From Actinomycetota bacterium (GTDB taxonomy: Bacteria; Actinomycetota; Acidimicrobiia; Acidimicrobiales; AC-35): a DNA stretch of 37,875 bases. Within the stretch, counting starts at the first letter, position 1. Each line of letters opens with the position of its first letter. Shown here one piece after another: positions 34,726 through 37,875 of this stretch. Location: the NCBI GenBank assembly GCA_005884125.1, contig VAXP01000098.1, positions 26,700 through 64,574 of the forward strand, given 5' to 3'. The position numbers were made by a program, and so were the translations under genes. The notes beneath the pieces are model-generated. The model was not told the origin of the DNA, ran no database searches, and saw only the letters and a program-made list of their open reading frames with translations.

Positions 34726-36085
34726 GCGTCGGGGAGTCGGCCTCGGCTCGGTCAGGGCCCGGACCGCCCTGGGGGCGGCCCTGGTCGTGAGCCTGGCATG
34801 CGCGGCCGGAGCCCTGATCCTGGTGACGGTCTTGTCCCGGTCCCTGGTCGCGAGCGTGGACCTGAGCGTACGACTCAGGGCCGAGGCCATCTCTTCCCTG
34901 CTACGCAGCGGAGCCCTTCCCGCGGTCCTGCCCAAATCCGGCCAGGAGGAGACCGCCTTCGAGCAGGTTGTCGGGCCCACGGGAACGGTCGTGGCTTCCA
35001 GCCCTGAGGTCGAAGGCGAAGGACCGATCTTGACCGCTGGGGCGGTGGCCAACGGCCGGACACGGACCGTCGAGCATGCCCCCATAGAGGGCGACCGGAG
35101 CTTTCGACTCCTGGCGCGGACCGTGTCCACTCCGACGGGCACGTTCACCATCTACACGGCCGGCTCGCTCACGGACGTCGATCACTCCGTGGCCGTGGTC
35201 GCCCGTGGCCTCGCCACGGGTGGACCGGTGCTCCTGCTCGTGGTCACCACCCTGACCTGGATGGTCGTGGGCCGGGCCCTTTCGCCGGTGGAGGCGATCC
35301 GGGCCGAGGTAGCCCGCATCTCCACGCTGGCCCTCGACCGCCGGGTTCCCGAACCCGCGGTCGCCGACGAGATCGGGCGCCTCGCCCACACCATGAACGA
35401 CATGATCGAGCGCCTCTCGGCCGCGGACCTGGCCCAGAGGCGCTTCGTCGCCGACGCGGCACATGAGCTACGGAGCCCGCTAGCGGCGATACACACCCAG
35501 CTGGAGGTGGGGCTCGCCCACGCCGACTCGATCGACTGGGACGTCATCGCCGCTGAGGTCTTCGAGGACGTGGCCCGGCTCCGGCGACTGGCCGAGCAGC
35601 TCCTTGCCCTGGCCCGGGCCGAGGGGCCAGCCACCTCCCGTCAGCCGGTCGATCTGGACGATGTCGTGCTGGCGGAGCTCGGCCGAGCGAAGGACACCAG
35701 CCGGGTGGTCGTCGACGGCTCCGGAGTCTCCGCGGCCCGTGTCATTGGTGACCGCGACCAGCTCCACCAGGTGGTGCGCAACCTGGTCGACAACGCCTGC
35801 CGTCACGCGTGCCGCCGGGTGCTCGTCGCCCTACGCAGCGAGGCCGACACCGCGGTGCTGACCGTGGCCGACGACGGCTCGGGGATTCCCGCTGCCGAGC
35901 GGGAGCGAGTCTTCGAGCGCTTCACCCGTCTCGACGAGGCCCGAGCGGCGGATGCCGGGGGCTCCGGGCTCGGGCTGGCCATCGTGCGCCGTGTCCTCAC
36001 CGCACACGGGGGAGCGATCTCGGTCGAGGACGCCCCCGTCGGCGCATCCATCGTGGTTCGCCTGCCGCTCGAACCACCCTCATGA
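34709..36085 (+). CDS. Sensor histidine kinase, partner of the upstream OmpR regulator
   Basis: The 458-residue kinase has TM1 at about residues 21-43 (LGAALVVSLACAAGALILVTVLS), an outside sensor domain of roughly 125 residues, TM2 (GGPVLLLVVTTLTWMVVG), and a HAMP domain (RALSPVEAIRAEVARISTLALDRRVPEP). Then come the phosphoacceptor H252 in DAAHELRSPLAAIHTQLEVGL and the ATPase with N box VRNLVDNACRHA, G1 VADDGSGIP and G2 GGSGLGLAIVRRVLTAHGG. ATG 34709 overlaps the regulator by 17 bases; ATG 34715 is equally possible. The outside domain (VVGPTGTVVASSP...TPTGTFTIYTAGS) resembles common actinobacterial sensors; the signal is unknown. Confidence 0.95.
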   Translation: MKMAGRRRGVGLGSVRARTALGAALVVSLACAAGALILVTVLSRSLVASVDLSVRLRAEAISSLLRSGALPAVLPKSGQEETAFEQVVGPTGTVVASSPEVEGEGPILTAGAVANGRTRTVEHAPIEGDRSFRLLARTVSTPTGTFTIYTAGSLTDVDHSVAVVARGLATGGPVLLLVVTTLTWMVVGRALSPVEAIRAEVARISTLALDRRVPEPAVADEIGRLAHTMNDMIERLSAADLAQRRFVADAAHELRSPLAAIHTQLEVGLAHADSIDWDVIAAEVFEDVARLRRLAEQLLALARAEGPATSRQPVDLDDVVLAELGRAKDTSRVVVDGSGVSAARVIGDRDQLHQVVRNLVDNACRHACRRVLVALRSEADTAVLTVADDGSGIPAAERERVFERFTRLDEARAADAGGSGLGLAIVRRVLTAHGGAISVEDAPVGASIVVRLPLEPPS

Positions 36086-36225
36086 GCGGTCGGACTCCAT
36101 CCCTGGGCCGACCGGGCCTCGCCCAGTCCGGAGCGATGCGCCCTCACCCCCCGGACGCGAGCTCGGAGCGCGCCGAGCCGACGGAGGGACCCACGCCGTT
36201 AGCTTCTGGGCAGAAAGCCTGAGGG

Positions 36226-36255
36226 TTGTTTAAGGCCCAGAGAGTGGGGTAGTAG
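36226..36255 (+). promoter_or_regulatory. Possible promoter of the NarL-type regulator
   Basis: TTGTTT (36226-36231) and TAGTAG (36250-36255) lie 18 bases apart, 75 bases before the TTG start at 36330. The boxes match the consensus only partly. CTGGGC and GCCCAG around 36206-36240 form an inverted repeat overlapping the -35 box. Confidence 0.35.
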
Positions 36256-36329
36256 CATCTCAGAGCCTGGCAGGACGCTGAGAATATTCGGAACGGTGGG
36301 GTTCCCTAAAGACGGAGGGAGGACCCCGA

Positions 36330-37064
36330 TTGTCCGACGGTGCGGGACGCGTGTTGCTCGTAGAGGACTATGAGTGTGTCGCGTACGCCCTTGCTGCCGT
36401 CCTGACGGGCCACGGGCTGGTGGTCGAGCGACCGACGGGATTCGCCCGGCGCACCGTCCTGGCCAAGGCCAGGGAGTTCCGCCCCGACGTCGTGCTGCTC
36501 GACTTCTGGCTGGGACAGCGCGATTCCCTTGACCTCATCGAGCCCCTGACGAAGCTGGGGAGCCGGGTGACCATGTTCACGGCCATGGACAATCCCATCG
36601 TGCTGGGCGAGTGCTTCGACCGTGGAGCCGTGGGGAGCATCTCGAAGATCCAGCCCATCGAGGACCTAATCGGGGCGATCGACGATGCCATCGCCGGGAG
36701 GGACGTGGTCTCGCCCCAGGAGCGGCACAGCTGCATCGTCCAAGCCCGGGCCAACCGTGAGCTGGAGGGTGGGCGGTCGGACCCCTTCCGGGACCTGACC
36801 CCCCGCGAGGACGAGGTCCTCAGGCTCATGATCTCCGGCCAGCGTGCCGTCGACATCGCACGGGCCGAGTTCATCGCCATCTCGACCGTGCGCACCCACA
36901 TCCGCGCCGTCCTCAACAAGCTCGGCGTTGGCTCCCAAGTGGAAGCCGTGGCCTTGGCCCGTCAGAACGGATGGCCCCCCGCCATGCCCGCAAACCCTGC
37001 ACGATGGGGTCCCAGCGCTCCGCCCGCGGACGGAGAAGACCGGCCGGCGTCAGGAGCCGAGTGA
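36330..37064 (+). CDS. NarL/LuxR-type response regulator without adjacent kinase
   Basis: The receiver domain has acidic E12-D13, acceptor D58 in VVLLDFWLGQRDSLDLI, and SKIQPIEDLIGAIDDAI with the conserved Lys. The LuxR helix-turn-helix is at about 165-220: LTPREDEVLRLMISGQRAVDIARAEFIAISTVRTHIRAVLNKLGVGSQVEAVALARQNGW. The C-terminal 25 residues are Pro/Ala-rich. TTG 36330 is chosen because GGAGGGAGGA (36314-36323) precedes it at good spacing. The kinase pair just upstream belongs to another class, so cross-talk is not implied. Targets are unknown. Confidence 0.93.
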   Translation: MSDGAGRVLLVEDYECVAYALAAVLTGHGLVVERPTGFARRTVLAKAREFRPDVVLLDFWLGQRDSLDLIEPLTKLGSRVTMFTAMDNPIVLGECFDRGAVGSISKIQPIEDLIGAIDDAIAGRDVVSPQERHSCIVQARANRELEGGRSDPFRDLTPREDEVLRLMISGQRAVDIARAEFIAISTVRTHIRAVLNKLGVGSQVEAVALARQNGWPPAMPANPARWGPSAPPADGEDRPASGAE

Positions 37065-37073
37065 ACCACCGCG

Positions 37074-37096
37074 GCAAGCCCTCCGGCGGGCGTTGC
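37074..37096 (+). terminator. Hairpin after the NarL-type regulator
   Basis: GCAAGCCC pairs with GGGCGTTGC around TCCGGC, with one bulged base, ten bases after the stop. No T-run follows. It probably ends the regulator transcript. Confidence 0.45.
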
Positions 37097-37170
37097 TGGT
37101 AGCGCGGCGACTCATTGCATCGTCCGACGCTTGCCCAGCCCCTCGACCGTCCCATGGCCGGGAGCACCCT

Positions 37171-37257
37171 CCTCAAAATTGACGAGGACCTCAACCCTCT
37201 CCGGCTAGCCCCTGCGAGGGGGAGGGGCTGCAGCTCACAAGACCCTCAATTTTGAGG
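37171..37257. repeat. Nested inverted-repeat element
   Basis: CCTCAAAATTGA (37171-37182) and TCAATTTTGAGG (37246-37257) are perfect 12-bp inverted arms, AT-rich against the background. Inside them AGCCCCT and AGGGGCT form a second 7-bp pair. The whole could fold as one cruciform or RNA hairpin of 87 bases. It could be the end of an insertion sequence, a small non-autonomous element or a regulatory hairpin; no transposase is visible. Confidence 0.65.
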
Positions 37258-37258
37258 C

Positions 37259-37730
37259 TCTCCTGACCCATCCGTGGGTGGCTGAGTAGACCATCCGCGC
37301 CAGCACCCCGCCTCGTTCCTACGTTTCTGAGCTGTCTGACGGGTTCGAAACAGGAGGGCGAGAACGGGGTCCTGGGTGCCGCCGGTAGCCCATCGGCAGA
37401 CCGGACGGCAGCGCTCCGCTGATGCCCGCCCCTGTGAAGATCCCGAGCGTCACCCGTCCATTGTTGCGTCCGGCGGCTGGGTTGAGTCCGTGCTCCCGGT
37501 CGAACGGCCTCGGGTTCGCCGGCAGCGGGGCGGAGGCCGCCGCCACTGTCACCAAGATGACGCCCGAGGACCTAGGCGCGCCCGTCTCTGCTGCCGGGAT
37601 CGACTCGTGCTCACCCTCCCACGCACATCGAGCGCAAGGCCGACGGGACGCGGCACCTGCTCTTGGCCCTCCGCACAACCGGCGCCACGGAGACGCTGGA
37701 CGGCGCCTCTGGGGCCCATACGAGCCTCAG
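37259..37730. other. No supported gene between the repeat element and the partial gene
   Basis: About 470 bases. A minus-strand frame at 37319-37678 contains a readable stretch (GVILVTVAAASAPLPANPRPF) but has low-complexity ends, mixed codon use and no ribosome-binding site, so I do not call it. Confidence 0.4.
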
Positions 37731-37875
37731 TCAGCGTTCGCAATCTCGGCGTATGTCGCGGGCGGGTCGGACAGAGTTGGTCGTCGCGATCGGGTTGGTG
37801 AGCGCGGCGAGGACGAACCCAGCGACGCTGCGGACCGCCTCCTCGCGGGTGGCAAAGGCGGGGACCGGGTCTTCG
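37731..37875 (-). CDS. C-terminal end of a gene running in from outside the window
   Basis: The frame is open from the window edge to TGA at 37733-37731 and reads EDPVPAFATREEAVRSVAGF...LAALTNPIATTNSVRPARDIRRDCER, with nearly all third positions G or C over the first 30 codons. This is the last 47 residues of a larger protein. The VPAFATREEAVRSVAGF stretch is reminiscent of the F-x-x-x-E-x-A-V-R loop in ATP-grasp acyl-CoA synthetases, but too little is visible to name it. Confidence 0.5.
   Translation of the reverse strand, partial: EDPVPAFATREEAVRSVAGFVLAALTNPIATTNSVRPARDIRRDCER

Noticed and set aside
37201-37215. CTAGCCCC near 37205 as second copy of the tRNA-Ile 3' end
   Set aside because: Only seven bases of the tRNA end match; too short for an attachment site.

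Overview
The window is GC-rich chromosomal DNA of an actinobacterium and spans the replication origin. The order murJ / ECF sigma / anti-sigma / trxB / trxA / cwlM-like / parB-parA / rsmG / khpB(jag) / yidC / yidD / rnpA / rpmH / dnaA / dnaN / recF / DUF721 / gyrB / gyrA / DUF3566 / tRNA-Ile is the one known around actinobacterial oriC (compare the M. tuberculosis Rv3909-Rv3924 block and the genes after dnaA). The strong G/C preference at third codon positions, the many GTG/TTG starts and the lack of gnd between dnaN and recF fit a deep-branching actinobacterium, perhaps Acidimicrobiia. That class assignment is inference from gene order and style only.

Layout. 1-9419, plus strand: a DUF6049-like envelope protein (5' end missing), a murJ broken twice in frame, a small membrane protein, a DegV protein, an ECF sigma factor with its zinc-binding anti-sigma factor, two small membrane proteins on opposite strands, thioredoxin reductase and thioredoxin, and a CwlM-like degenerate amidase. 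9580-11800, minus strand: parB and parA. 11801-15585: about 3.8 kb with no convincing gene, holding parS-like sites. 15586-19240, minus strand: rsmG, khpB, yidC, yidD, rnpA and rpmH. 19241-21272: DnaA boxes, dnaA, and an AT-rich dnaA-dnaN spacer that is the best oriC candidate. 21273-30426, plus strand: dnaN, recF, a DciA-like DUF721 gene, gyrB, an intein-containing gyrA and a DUF3566 protein. 30444-30520: tRNA-Ile(GAT).

Beyond the tRNA the conserved block stops and an accessory region begins. It has short integrase-arm-like repeats, a replication-relaxation family protein typical of actinobacterial integrative elements, and a visibly AT-richer Shedu (SduA, DUF4263) anti-phage gene. After it come an OmpR-type response regulator with its histidine kinase, an orphan NarL/LuxR-type regulator, an inverted-repeat element and the tail of a truncated minus-strand gene.

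How it works together: DnaA, DnaN, RecF, DciA and gyrase serve replication; ParA/ParB with nearby parS serve origin segregation; RnpA/RpmH/YidD/YidC/KhpB/RsmG serve RNA processing, translation and membrane insertion; MurJ and the CwlM-like protein serve peptidoglycan export and control; SigM/anti-sigma and thioredoxin serve envelope and redox stress. The most unusual points are an rnpA frame that runs through the whole of rpmH, a 425-residue intein directly after the catalytic tyrosine of GyrA, several genes whose conserved N-terminus has no canonical start codon, two mutually compensating frame breaks in murJ, and the large gene-free parS-bearing segment.
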